DNA from: JBGPTK01 sp963797765
GTDB taxonomy: Bacteria > Acidobacteriota > Terriglobia > Acidiferrales > UBA7541
DNA: 64,000 nt
Reading direction: 5' to 3'
NCBI GenBank assembly: GCA_963797765.1
Contig: CAWCQU010000002.1
Coordinates: forward strand, 310,001-374,000
This document shows, in pieces, positions 26,234 through 34,770 of the stretch. Below the pieces are notes generated by a model. The model was not told the origin of the DNA. It saw only the letters and a list, made by a program, of their open reading frames with translations, and did not search any database. Every line of letters starts with the position of its first letter. The first letter of the stretch is position 1. Both the position numbers and the translations under genes were made by a program.

Positions 26234-29200
26234 CTAGAACCGGAGCTTCAGCGCGAACTGGATCTGGCGGGAATTGTTGACTGTGTTGATGATCTTGCCA
26301 AAGTTCGCGTTCCCGAAGACAGTGCCCGGTTGATCGAACTGCGCTTTATTGAATATGTTGAAAAATTCCGCGCGGAACTGCAAATCGGTGCGTTCGCGCA
26401 GAGCGGAAAGCGGAATGATTCGCATCACGGAAAAGTCCGTGTTCACTTGTCCGGGGCCATAGAACATGCTGCGTGCCGCATTTCCCATCACGCCCGCTGT
26501 CGGAGCTGCAAAGCAACTCGTATTGAAGAACGCATTCGGAGTCCGTTGGCCGCCCGGAAGCGTGGCGTCGCAGGTGACGTTCGGTCGGTTGCCCACCGCC
26601 GTGCCGGACTGGTTCGATGCCACGCTCCAGAACAGCGGGAAGCCGGAACGGATGCGCTCGATGCCGCTCAGTTCCCAATCCGAAACGATTGCTCCGACGA
26701 TCGCATTGCTGTTGGCTAGGTATTTGCGGTTCCGGCCAAACGGCAATTGATAGACGGAACTGAACGTGAAATCGTTGGTCAGGTTGGTATCGGAAAGCGC
26801 CTTGTCTTCATTGGGATAAATATTGAGCGGAAAGAACACGACACCTTTGGGGCTGCCCAGATTCTGCGAAAGGCCGTTGGTATACGCACGGCTCCAGGTG
26901 TACGACGCCAAGAAATACATCCCATGTCCGGCTTGCTTTTCCGCGTGCAATTGTAGGGAATCGTAACGCAACGAACCACGGCTCAGCACCGCGTTGAAAT
27001 TGTTATATTGCGGGAATGGCCGCCGCGCTGCCGGATTCACGCCCGGACCGGGAGTAGCCGTATTGGTGTTGAAGCCTTTGTCCTGAATATGACTTCCACG
27101 GGTCCCGGCGTAAGCCACCGTCATCACGATGCCGGCCGGAAGTTGACGCTGCGCGTTCAGGTTCCACTGTTGAATCATGCCTTGGACGAAATTCTTCTGT
27201 TGGATCACCAGGTTCCCGGTGTAGGTGGCGAGAGTGGGCGGTGTGAAAAGAGTTGGGAAACCGGTTTCCAGCGTGTTTCCGATGGTCAGGCTGTTCGCAG
27301 TGTAGGAGCCGTCGGCGGAATACGGAGGATTCTGCCACAAGCCCTGCGCTCCACCGACTGCCGACACATCGTAGAAGATTCCGTATCCCGCGCGGATTAC
27401 GGTCTTCGTTCCTCCCCATGGGCTCCAGGCCAGGCCGACGCGTGGTCCGAAGTCCTTCCAATCGGTATTGACTCCGCCGGTGCCGCCGACGATCAGCGAA
27501 TTGGTGGATGGATCAAAATTCGCCTGGCGTCCGTGAGCTTCCGTTGTCGGCGTCGTGACGTCGTAAGCGAGACCGAGATTGAGCGTGAAATTCGGCTTCA
27601 TCTTCCAATCGTCCTGCACAAACACTCGCGTTTCGTGCCAGCGGCGTCCCACTACGAATCCATTGAACTGGTTGGAGTGCACCGCGCTTGCCGGCAGCCC
27701 GAGCAGCAAGCTTGCGATCGAGAAGCCAGTGGCGCTATTGAAGCCGCCGCTGGCGGTGAGTGCTGCGGTGTAATTGTTGTCGAAACTGAAGCTGCCGGGC
27801 AGGGAAGTGTTGCCCAGCGTATTCATCTGCATGAACCGGAGCATGAAGCCCGTCTTCAAGCTGTGGCTGCCATGAACGTGGCTCAGCGTATCGCCATACT
27901 GATAGACGTTGGTGCCGCCCTGAAATGGCGAGAAGGTGCGGGCGCCAAGGGCGTTGAAGCCGCCGCTCAAGGAGATGTTGCTCAGGCCCGAGGTTGTCTT
28001 GTCGCCCAGGTTGGCGTTGGGAATCCCCAGTTGCTGGGATTTATTGATGCCGTAGCCGAATACGGTGAAGCGGTTGAAGACCCGATTGAAACCGATGGTG
28101 GCCTGGTTGATGGTATTGCTCGAAAAAACGTGAGTCTCGGAAACGGAGAGGTTGCGAGCGTCGGTCTGAAAATTGGTGTTGCTGGAAGTGCCCGGTGTGG
28201 TGCCGCCCGAGCCGTAATCCGGCAAGCCGCTGGGATAGAACTGGGTGGCCGCGTCGAAGCTGAAGCGGCCGAACAGCGAATCCTTTTGCGAGAAATTGTG
28301 GTCGACGCGGGTGCTGAAACTATCGTCACCGAAGGTCTTGATCGGCAGCGATAGATAGTTGCCCGCCAACGTATTGGCCACGTTCGGCAGCGGGAACAGA
28401 TTGACCAACGCCACGCCGATGGAATCGAGACGGTTCGCCGGAATCTTGTTGCCGGGAAATTGATTGCGAACGGTCGCGCCGGTCACCGGGTCAACGTGGT
28501 TCGTGGTGGGATCGTAGATTGCCTTCGCGGGCGCGCCGGGAAACGATTCCGTGAAGTCGCCGGTGCGCATGGCCGCCGTGGGAACGGTGGAGAGAATGGT
28601 CAGGCCTTGCCGGACGCGTTCGCCTTGGTAATCCATGAAAAAGAAGGTCTTGTCCTTGCGGATAGGACCACCGAAGGACGCGCCGAATTGGTTCTGGTTG
28701 TATTTTCCTTTCTGCGTGCCGTCAAAAAAGTTACGGGCATCCAGCACGTCGTTTCGCAGGAATTCAAAGGCCGTCCCATGAAACTGGTTGCTGCCGGACT
28801 TGGTGCTCACCAGCACCGTGGCGCTGCCGCGGCTGCCGTATTCGGCGGAATAATTGAAGGCCAGAACCTTGAATTCATCGATCGCGTCAATCGAGGGCAG
28901 AATCGAAACGGCGCCGGCGGTCAGCTCATTGTTGTCCACGCCGTCGAGCAGCCAGTCATTGGCATTCTCACGCATGCCCTGCACCGCAAGAGAAACGCTG
29001 CCGCGGATGGAGACTTCGCTGATGCCCCGGTTATTGAAGAAGGCCGCCTCGCCCTTGGTCACGCCTGGCGCCAGCGTTCCCAGTTGCACGAAATCGCGGC
29101 CGTTGAGAGGAAGCTCGGAAACTTGTTCCGAGTGGATCACTTGGCCCAGCGTGGCATTGGTGCGCTCCACTTCCACGGCCACCGCGCCCGCATTCACTCT

Positions 29201-29557
29201 AACTTCCGAAGTCATGCTGGCCGGATACAGGGTGATATCCAATTCCTTGGTCTGCTGCGTTTCCAGCACCACGTCAGTGACCACCGATTCCTTGAAGCCT
29301 TGAAAGGCAACCGTGATGCGGTATTTCCCGATTGGCAGGAGTGGTGCCTCATAGCGGCCTTCTGAATCGGCCGTCAAAGTTCGCTTGGAGTTCGTATCCT
29401 GCTCCGTAATCGTTACTGTCGCGCCAGCCACGGCTCCGCCGCTGGAGTCGCTGATTCGCCCGAGGATGGTTCCGGAACGCGACTGGGATAAGCCCACTTG
29501 GACACCAACAGTGAAAACAAGTAAACAACAAACGAGAACGCGCAACGCTAGTTTCAT
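26234..29557 (-). CDS. TonB-dependent receptor with N-terminal carboxypeptidase-regulatory domain (Oar-like), locus 2
   Basis: ATG 29557 has GGGGGGAG upstream and starts a signal peptide (MKLALRVLVCCLLVFTVGVQ); the longer frame to 29611 has no signal. The ~1107-residue protein has the regulatory Ig-like domain (ILGRISDSSGGAVAGATVT) at ~28-110, a plug with SELPLNGRDFVQLGTLAPGV and WLLDGVDNNELTAGAV, and a barrel ending in QIQFALKLRF. It is a paralogue of the receptor at 12929-16264. Neighbours (PfkB kinase, two nucleoside hydrolases, divergent LacI regulator) suggest nucleoside or nucleoside-containing ligands. A near-palindromic operator lies 28 bases upstream. Confidence 0.93.
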   Translation of the reverse strand: MKLALRVLVCCLLVFTVGVQVGLSQSRSGTILGRISDSSGGAVAGATVTITEQDTNSKRTLTADSEGRYEAPLLPIGKYRITVAFQGFKESVVTDVVLETQQTKELDITLYPASMTSEVRVNAGAVAVEVERTNATLGQVIHSEQVSELPLNGRDFVQLGTLAPGVTKGEAAFFNNRGISEVSIRGSVSLAVQGMRENANDWLLDGVDNNELTAGAVSILPSIDAIDEFKVLAFNYSAEYGSRGSATVLVSTKSGSNQFHGTAFEFLRNDVLDARNFFDGTQKGKYNQNQFGASFGGPIRKDKTFFFMDYQGERVRQGLTILSTVPTAAMRTGDFTESFPGAPAKAIYDPTTNHVDPVTGATVRNQFPGNKIPANRLDSIGVALVNLFPLPNVANTLAGNYLSLPIKTFGDDSFSTRVDHNFSQKDSLFGRFSFDAATQFYPSGLPDYGSGGTTPGTSSNTNFQTDARNLSVSETHVFSSNTINQATIGFNRVFNRFTVFGYGINKSQQLGIPNANLGDKTTSGLSNISLSGGFNALGARTFSPFQGGTNVYQYGDTLSHVHGSHSLKTGFMLRFMQMNTLGNTSLPGSFSFDNNYTAALTASGGFNSATGFSIASLLLGLPASAVHSNQFNGFVVGRRWHETRVFVQDDWKMKPNFTLNLGLAYDVTTPTTEAHGRQANFDPSTNSLIVGGTGGVNTDWKDFGPRVGLAWSPWGGTKTVIRAGYGIFYDVSAVGGAQGLWQNPPYSADGSYTANSLTIGNTLETGFPTLFTPPTLATYTGNLVIQQKNFVQGMIQQWNLNAQRQLPAGIVMTVAYAGTRGSHIQDKGFNTNTATPGPGVNPAARRPFPQYNNFNAVLSRGSLRYDSLQLHAEKQAGHGMYFLASYTWSRAYTNGLSQNLGSPKGVVFFPLNIYPNEDKALSDTNLTNDFTFSSVYQLPFGRNRKYLANSNAIVGAIVSDWELSGIERIRSGFPLFWSVASNQSGTAVGNRPNVTCDATLPGGQRTPNAFFNTSCFAAPTAGVMGNAARSMFYGPGQVNTDFSVMRIIPLSALRERTDLQFRAEFFNIFNKAQFDQPGTVFGNANFGKIINTVNNSRQIQFALKLRF

Positions 29558-29584
29558 GTGCTCCCCCCTTTTTTTCCTCGCGCG

Positions 29585-29600
29585 AGCTAAGGGCTTAGCT
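29585..29600. promoter_or_regulatory. Predicted LacI-family operator, site 2
   Basis: AGCTAAGGGCTTAGCT matches the site at 16325-16340 in both half-sites (AGCTAA and TTAGCT) and in spacing, differing only in the four central bases. It lies between TonB receptor 2 and the divergent LacI-type regulator, so it could govern the operon and regulator autoregulation. Confidence 0.6.
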
Positions 29601-29708
29601 AACGCCTTCACTGGCCGGCCAGCCTAACAAACTTCTCAGCCTTGTCAAGCAATTTTGCCCGTGATATGGCACTCTGGTGGCCGCTGCATCCGGCCGGAGC
29701 CCAAGGTC

Positions 29709-30728
29709 ATGTCCAATATTTACGATGTCGCAAAACACGCGGGCGTGTCCGTCGCCACCGTTTCCGCGGTGATCAACAGCTCTTCCTATGTCAGCCCCGC
29801 TCTCCGCGATAAAGTCGAGCGCGCCATCACCTCGCTGCATTATTCGCCGAATTTGCTCGCTCGCAGCCTGGCTCAAAGAAAAACGCACACCATCGGGGTT
29901 TTGATCCCCGACATCACCAATCCATTTTTCCCGGAAATCGTTCGCGGCGCGGAAGACAAAGCCAAGGAAGCCGGCTACACCATCATTCTCGGAAACTCCG
30001 ATAACCAGCTCTCAAAGGAAGAGGTCTACCTGAATCTTTTTCTTTCCAAACGGGTGGACGGAATTCTGCTCGCCAAGGCGATTGGTGACATGAGCACCGC
30101 GCTCTTCGAAAAGCTGCGCACAGGTGGCCCCCCCGTCGTATTGGTGGATCGCGAGTATCCCCATTTACAGGCGGACACAGTGGTTGCAGACGATTGCGGC
30201 GGCGCTTATGCCGCCGTGCGTCATCTGCTGAAGTTAGGGCACAAGCGAATTGGAATTCTCGCGGGCATTCCCGGCGTTAGCACCACGATTGGCCGGACGC
30301 TGGGCTACCGGCAGGCGCTGGAATCGAAAAATGTGCCCTACAATCCTGCGTTGGTAGTCCACGGGGATTACGCACTCGAATCCGGATTCAAGGCGGGGCT
30401 GCAACTGCTGGAACAAAATCCCACCGCGGTTTTCGTCACCAACTGTTTGATGACTGCCGGATTTATGAAGGCGCTCGAAAAGAAGCGTTTACGTTGCCCC
30501 GAAGATGTCTCGCTGATCAGTTACGACGACTTAATCTGGAACGAGGTTTTCTATCCGAAGCTTAGCTGCGTCGAACAGCCGAAATACATGCTCGGCTACC
30601 GTAGCGCGGAAATTCTTTTCAGTCGAATTCTGGGAAAGCACAAGCGGGTGAAATTCGAGGTACTGAAGAACCGGCTTCGAATACGCGAATCCTGCGGACG
30701 CCTGCTGACACATCGCGCCGCCGATTAG
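29709..30728 (+). CDS. LacI-family transcriptional regulator
   Basis: ATG 29709 (AAGG 5 bases upstream) starts exactly at the helix-turn-helix: MSNIYDVAKHAGVSVATVSA, followed by the hinge YSPNLLARSLAQRKTHTIG. Residues ~60-339 are a periplasmic-binding-protein-like effector domain (VLIPDITNPFFPEIVRGAED and LVDREYP). LacI-family members usually repress sugar or nucleoside catabolism genes and are released by a ligand. It is divergent from TonB receptor 2, with a matching palindrome between them and another in front of TonB receptor 1. Regulation of both nucleoside loci is inferred. The ligand is unknown. Confidence 0.92.
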   Translation: MSNIYDVAKHAGVSVATVSAVINSSSYVSPALRDKVERAITSLHYSPNLLARSLAQRKTHTIGVLIPDITNPFFPEIVRGAEDKAKEAGYTIILGNSDNQLSKEEVYLNLFLSKRVDGILLAKAIGDMSTALFEKLRTGGPPVVLVDREYPHLQADTVVADDCGGAYAAVRHLLKLGHKRIGILAGIPGVSTTIGRTLGYRQALESKNVPYNPALVVHGDYALESGFKAGLQLLEQNPTAVFVTNCLMTAGFMKALEKKRLRCPEDVSLISYDDLIWNEVFYPKLSCVEQPKYMLGYRSAEILFSRILGKHKRVKFEVLKNRLRIRESCGRLLTHRAAD

Positions 30729-30786
30729 ATATCCCGATCGATCGCTTCGTGACGAACGCCGCTGCAATTAGAATTTCAGAAATACT

Positions 30787-31863
30787 TCAGCGCCGCTCTC
30801 CCATCGTATCGATCGCATCGCCAATCACTTTCAAATATGCCGGAAAAGAGAACGGCGGCATTTCCACTCCATCGGGGAAGTGTCCCTCGTAGAGAGGGAA
30901 ATAGACGCCGGGAGGGGACGGATTCAGTACGACTTGTTTCACACCAGCTTCCCGGTATTCGTCGACCCGGCCACGAACATGGCCGGCGCGTCCAGCAAGT
31001 GTGAACGCATCCGCCATTTCGTCGGTGATCATCCGCAGCGCGCCGCGCATATCTTTTTGAGCAACCCGGTCGCGGATCTGAGGCAGCTGTTCGCCAAATC
31101 CCGCATGGACGAAGCTTTCCGCGTAAAAAGGAGAAGATTCCCCGGCGGTGGCGAACATGAGTACTTGTCCCTTGATCAGTTCGAGTCCGCTGTCATCCTC
31201 GGTGACGATGGAAGGAAAGCCGCAGACCAAGTCGAATTTGTCTAGTGAGCGTCCTGACCGTGCGGCGCCGATCCGCAAATTTGGCAGCACGACATTCCTT
31301 ATATAAGGAACTGAATAGAAATACCCAAGCACGCCATCGGCGATTTCGCCGGCCAGTTGAACCATTTTGGGGCCAATGGCTGCGATGTAAATGGGCACGG
31401 GAGGATCGGGGGGAGGAATCTGCAGTTGGAATTTTTTAACGCGAAAAACTTCGCCTTCGAGAGTCACGCACTCTCCGGCCAGCACGCGCCGCAAAATTGT
31501 GACGTACTCGCGCATGGCCGTCACCGGTTTCACATAACGCGCTCCGTGCCAACTTTCCACATAGGTGCGCGATTGAAGTCCCAATCCCAGGACCAAGCGC
31601 CCGCCGCAGAGTTGGCTGAGACTGGCGGCCGTGAGCGACATCGCGACTGGAGAACGGCTCCAAATTCCCACGACTCCCGTGGCCAGCCGAATTGACTTTG
31701 TCTCCAGTGCTGCCGCTGCGGCAGGCGTGAACGCATCGCCAAAAGTAATTTCGGGAAACCAAACGGTTCCCCACGCGCGCTCGTCGGCGCGGCGCGCGAG
31801 CCTGCGCACTTCCGCCAAAGGCAAAGCTTCCAAGAAAATTCCGAGAGCGCCCGGTGAGGACAC
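30787..31863 (-). CDS. LLM-class (luciferase-like) flavin-dependent oxidoreductase
   Basis: GTG 31863 has AGGAGG 6 bases upstream. The 358-residue protein shows the TIM-barrel pattern of bacterial luciferase-like enzymes: ALPLAEVRRLARRADERAWG, VWFPEITFGDAFT, IRLATGVVGIWSRSPVAMS and GGRLVLGLGLQSRTYVES. Many members with this pattern use coenzyme F420 and others FMN; the sequence alone does not decide. The C-terminal half includes YREAGVKQVVLNPSPPGVY. No neighbour hints at a substrate. It stands alone on the minus strand. Confidence 0.88.
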   Translation of the reverse strand: MSSPGALGIFLEALPLAEVRRLARRADERAWGTVWFPEITFGDAFTPAAAAALETKSIRLATGVVGIWSRSPVAMSLTAASLSQLCGGRLVLGLGLQSRTYVESWHGARYVKPVTAMREYVTILRRVLAGECVTLEGEVFRVKKFQLQIPPPDPPVPIYIAAIGPKMVQLAGEIADGVLGYFYSVPYIRNVVLPNLRIGAARSGRSLDKFDLVCGFPSIVTEDDSGLELIKGQVLMFATAGESSPFYAESFVHAGFGEQLPQIRDRVAQKDMRGALRMITDEMADAFTLAGRAGHVRGRVDEYREAGVKQVVLNPSPPGVYFPLYEGHFPDGVEMPPFSFPAYLKVIGDAIDTMGERR

Positions 31864-31939
31864 AATCCCTCCTGATTCGCGCCAGTGTACGCGCCCTCGT
31901 TAAATTTTTCATAAATAAATGGAACGTGCGGCGAGCGCG

Positions 31940-32635
31940 TTATGCTTCGGGGGCGCGACCTACAACGACCAGGCCCATTGTGACGGACGCTGCCGCGCCG
32001 CCTTCGGGCCCGATGGGAATTGCGAAAAAGACGACCCAAAGATCGCCGTCATCCACATGCTTTGCGCCAGGCAGAGTGGCGGGAGCACTATCCGCCGGCA
32101 ACAGGCTCCAGATTGCGGGATGGCCTGTGCCGGAAGCTTTGCGGCTGAGGGCGGACAGTTCTTTAAATGCGATCGGGGCAACGCCGGTATCGGCCGCGGC
32201 GGGAACCAGAAGAAGGAAATCGCGATAGGCGGAGACGCCTTGGTGATTGCCGTCCACCGGCTGCAGCGCATAGCGCAACGTATAAACGCCGGGCTTGATT
32301 TCCTGGCCGCGATAATCCTTTACCGCGGCGGTAAGGCGCACAGCTCCGAAAAGCGAGCCATCGGGAATCTTCGGAAAGGCGATGCCCAGCTCCTGGCTGG
32401 GCGTGGCGCTGGCAACCACCGATTTCCGCAGCCAGATTTCACACAGAGCGCCTTGCGGGCCGGATACGCGCAGAGAACTAGCCGCAAGTGTGTCGCGCAC
32501 GGGCGCTGCAAGTTCCTCCGGGGCGGGCGAACTGGCGGATTCTACTTTGTACGCTTGCGCGCGCGCTGTTGCAGCGGAAAGAAACAAGAAAGCCGGGAGA
32601 AATATTTGCAAGAAGCGTCTATGGGTGCGGTTCAT
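31940..32635 (-). CDS. Secreted hypothetical protein, 231 aa
   Basis: The product has a signal peptide (MNRTHRRFLQIFLPAFLFLS) ending at ATARA-QA. The mature part is predicted to be beta-rich: LRVSGPQGALCEIWLRKSVV, VKDYRGQEIKPGVYTLRYAL and DGDLWVVFFAIPIGPEGG. I do not recognise a Pfam domain. No clear ribosome-binding site precedes ATG 32635. It is followed 76 bases downstream by the LLM oxidoreductase on the same strand. Confidence 0.7.
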   Translation of the reverse strand: MNRTHRRFLQIFLPAFLFLSAATARAQAYKVESASSPAPEELAAPVRDTLAASSLRVSGPQGALCEIWLRKSVVASATPSQELGIAFPKIPDGSLFGAVRLTAAVKDYRGQEIKPGVYTLRYALQPVDGNHQGVSAYRDFLLLVPAAADTGVAPIAFKELSALSRKASGTGHPAIWSLLPADSAPATLPGAKHVDDGDLWVVFFAIPIGPEGGAAASVTMGLVVVGRAPEA

Positions 32636-32659
32636 TCGACAATCCGTGAATTGTAATTT

Positions 32660-33043
32660 GTGAATCGTGATTCACTGTTCGATCTCAGCAGTTTACACCA
32701 ACCAGCGAACTCTGCGGACAGAGCCCCTCAAAACGAACTCCGCCGGGATCACCCGGTTGGCGAGCAGGATCCGCGATCTCAAAAACAAACCGCGCTGGCG
32801 ATTGGTGGCACTTCCGGCATCGGACTCGCAATCGCAAAGGGATTGGCTCAGGCTGGCGCGAACGTAGTTCCCACCGGGCGCCCGGTCGAACATGCGCAAA
32901 CCGCCGCGCGCGAAATCGTGTTCAGAAAAAAGCGTTGTTGGCTGCATTTTTTCGCAACCGATGTCACCCATCCCTACGGCTGCGGCATCGCCATGGACGC
33001 GCTTCATCGAGCTGTGATGAATGAAGCCATTGCGATCCTTTAG
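32660..33043 (+). pseudogene. Degraded short-chain dehydrogenase/reductase (SDR) remnant
   Basis: Between about 32783 and 32912 the translation reads QTALAIGGTSGIGLAIAKGL followed by AQAGANVVPTGRPVEHAQTA, which is the NAD(P)-binding start of an SDR enzyme with its GxxxGxG motif. A weaker match follows (FATDVTHPYGCGIAMDALHR), after which the frame ends. The catalytic Ser-Tyr-Lys part and about 150 residues are missing, and the first 40 residues do not look like an SDR. It is therefore an eroded fragment rather than a working gene. Confidence 0.6.
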
Positions 33044-33095
33044 GCCAAAACAAGCGGCACTGCGGAATTTCATGTATTCGAATCTCCTGGCATAT

Positions 33096-34460
33096 TTAAT
33101 TGCTCGTCTGTTTCGGCTTTTGAGCTATGCCGGAGGATTTCTCACTTCCCAGCTCGGCTGCTTTGCGCGGATCTTTTCCGGCGGTGCGAAGCGAAAGAAC
33201 GAGTCCTGCCGAAATTACTGCTGAGGCCGACAGGAAAAGAACGCCTTGGAAGAAGGAATGTGTTTTGTTGTTTAGATATCCCACGATGTAGGGGCCGAGG
33301 AAGCCGCCCAGATTCCCGATGGAATTGATCAAGCCAATCGAAGCGGCGGCGGCAGTTCCGGTGAGGAAGCTCGATGGCAGCGCCCAAAAGCCGGGAAGAT
33401 AGCCATACATCCCAGCCGCGGCGAGGCAAAACATGGATACTTCCAGGGCAACGGTTCCGTGGAGAACCGCGCTCAACAGGAGGCCGAGGCTGGCAATTAA
33501 CATCGCTATCGCCGTGTGCCATCGCCGTTCGCGGGTGCGATCCGATGACCACCCTACAAACAGGATCGCTGCGAGTGCCGCGAAATAGGGCAGAACGGCC
33601 ACCAGGGTCACTACAAGATTCGAATAACCGGACAGACCCTTTAGAATTGTTGGCATCCAAAAATTAAAACCGTACACGCCGGTGACGATAAAAAAGTAGG
33701 CCACCGCCAACAAGATCACTTCCTTGTGGCGAAACGCTTGCAAGATTCGAAGCGGGGCCGTTTCCCGTATCGCGCGCTTCTCTTTTTCCAATTCCGACGT
33801 GATCCAGTTGCGCTCGTCATCCGGCAGCCACTTGGCCTGATGCGGCCAATCCGTCAGATAGAATAGCGTGACGATCCCCATCACGATTGCAGGAATCCCT
33901 TCCAGGATGAACAACCAGCGCCAGCCGGCCATTCCCAGCCAGTGAATTCCCAGAATAAGGCCGGAGATCGGCGAGCCGATAATATTCGCGATGGGGATGG
34001 CTGCCATGAAGAACGCCACGGCCTTGGCTCGGTCTTCGTAGCGGAACCAGTGGCTCAAGTAAATGACGATGCCGGGGAAGAATCCGGCTTCGGCCGCGCC
34101 CAGCAGAAACCGTACCCAGTAAAATTGCGACGCAGTGTGGATGAAGCCCGTGAGCATCGCGAGCGCGCCCCAGGAAACCATGATCCGCGCGATGCAGCCG
34201 CGAGCGCTCCATTTCTCCACCAGAAGGCTGGTGGGAATCTCCAGAAGAAAGTAGCCGACGAAGAAGATGCCCGCTCCAAATCCGTAGACTTCCGGCGAGA
34301 AGCCGAGGGCATGAGTCATGTCCAGTGCGGCATAGCCGACGTTGACGCGGTCCAGAAACGCAATCATGTAAAGGATGAAAAGGTAAGGCATGATTCGACG
34401 GGCAATGCGCCGGCGAGCCCGGTCAGCCGTCAAGTTCGTGCATGCCGTTTGGCTTGGCAT
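33096..34460 (-). CDS. MFS transporter, anion:cation symporter (ACS) family
   Basis: ATG 34460 has AGGGAG upstream and is preferred over a TTG at 34475. The ~454-residue product has 12 predicted membrane segments. Family marks are ARRRIARRIMPYLFILYMIAF with LDRVNVGYAAL after it, the conserved TM1-TM2 region of ACS-family transporters of sugar acids, tartrate or phthalate, and FRYEDRAKAVAFFMAAIP in the TM4-5 loop. The substrate is probably an organic anion but is not set by the sequence. Its 5' leader can form a nested hairpin (34498-34558). It is adjacent to an SDR remnant, so it may be the survivor of an eroded sugar-acid locus. Confidence 0.88.
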   Translation of the reverse strand: MPSQTACTNLTADRARRRIARRIMPYLFILYMIAFLDRVNVGYAALDMTHALGFSPEVYGFGAGIFFVGYFLLEIPTSLLVEKWSARGCIARIMVSWGALAMLTGFIHTASQFYWVRFLLGAAEAGFFPGIVIYLSHWFRYEDRAKAVAFFMAAIPIANIIGSPISGLILGIHWLGMAGWRWLFILEGIPAIVMGIVTLFYLTDWPHQAKWLPDDERNWITSELEKEKRAIRETAPLRILQAFRHKEVILLAVAYFFIVTGVYGFNFWMPTILKGLSGYSNLVVTLVAVLPYFAALAAILFVGWSSDRTRERRWHTAIAMLIASLGLLLSAVLHGTVALEVSMFCLAAAGMYGYLPGFWALPSSFLTGTAAAASIGLINSIGNLGGFLGPYIVGYLNNKTHSFFQGVLFLSASAVISAGLVLSLRTAGKDPRKAAELGSEKSSGIAQKPKQTSN

Positions 34461-34497
34461 GGCTCCCTGTGGCAATGTCGATGGTTAGAAACTCGCA

Positions 34498-34558
34498 GGG
34501 TTGAGCTGCACACTTTGTGAATAAATTGTCGAGTGTGTGGCAGCAATCTGCTCAACCC
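34498..34558 (-). promoter_or_regulatory. Structured leader of the MFS transporter gene
   Basis: GGGTTGAGC (34498-34506) and GCTCAACCC (34550-34558) are exact 9-base inverted repeats, and inside them CACACT and AGTGTG form a second arm pair. On the minus strand this nested structure begins ~38 bases before the start codon at 34460, so it would fold in the transcript leader. It could be a regulatory RNA element or a protein site. Confidence 0.35.
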
Positions 34559-34770
34559 CACGGCGTATATTTGCTTGGAAATGAAACTCGCAAACTTTTG
34601 TGCGATATTCCATAGGTGCAAAATGCGGCCCGGCCAGTTTCACACCATGGGACGATGCGATGTGATCGGCGCAACGATAGCTTGAACGTTGATCGGTGCG
34701 CAACTATTGAGAGTGAAGTCTATCGACAGCAATTAATTGAGACATTGACTTGGAGAGGAGCGCATGGAAA

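Noticed and set aside
27008..28354. A 448-codon open frame antisense to TonB receptor 2
   Set aside because: The receptor frame has full family similarity; the antisense frame results from its high-GC codon use. A similar frame antisense to receptor 1 (13133-14182) was rejected for the same reason.
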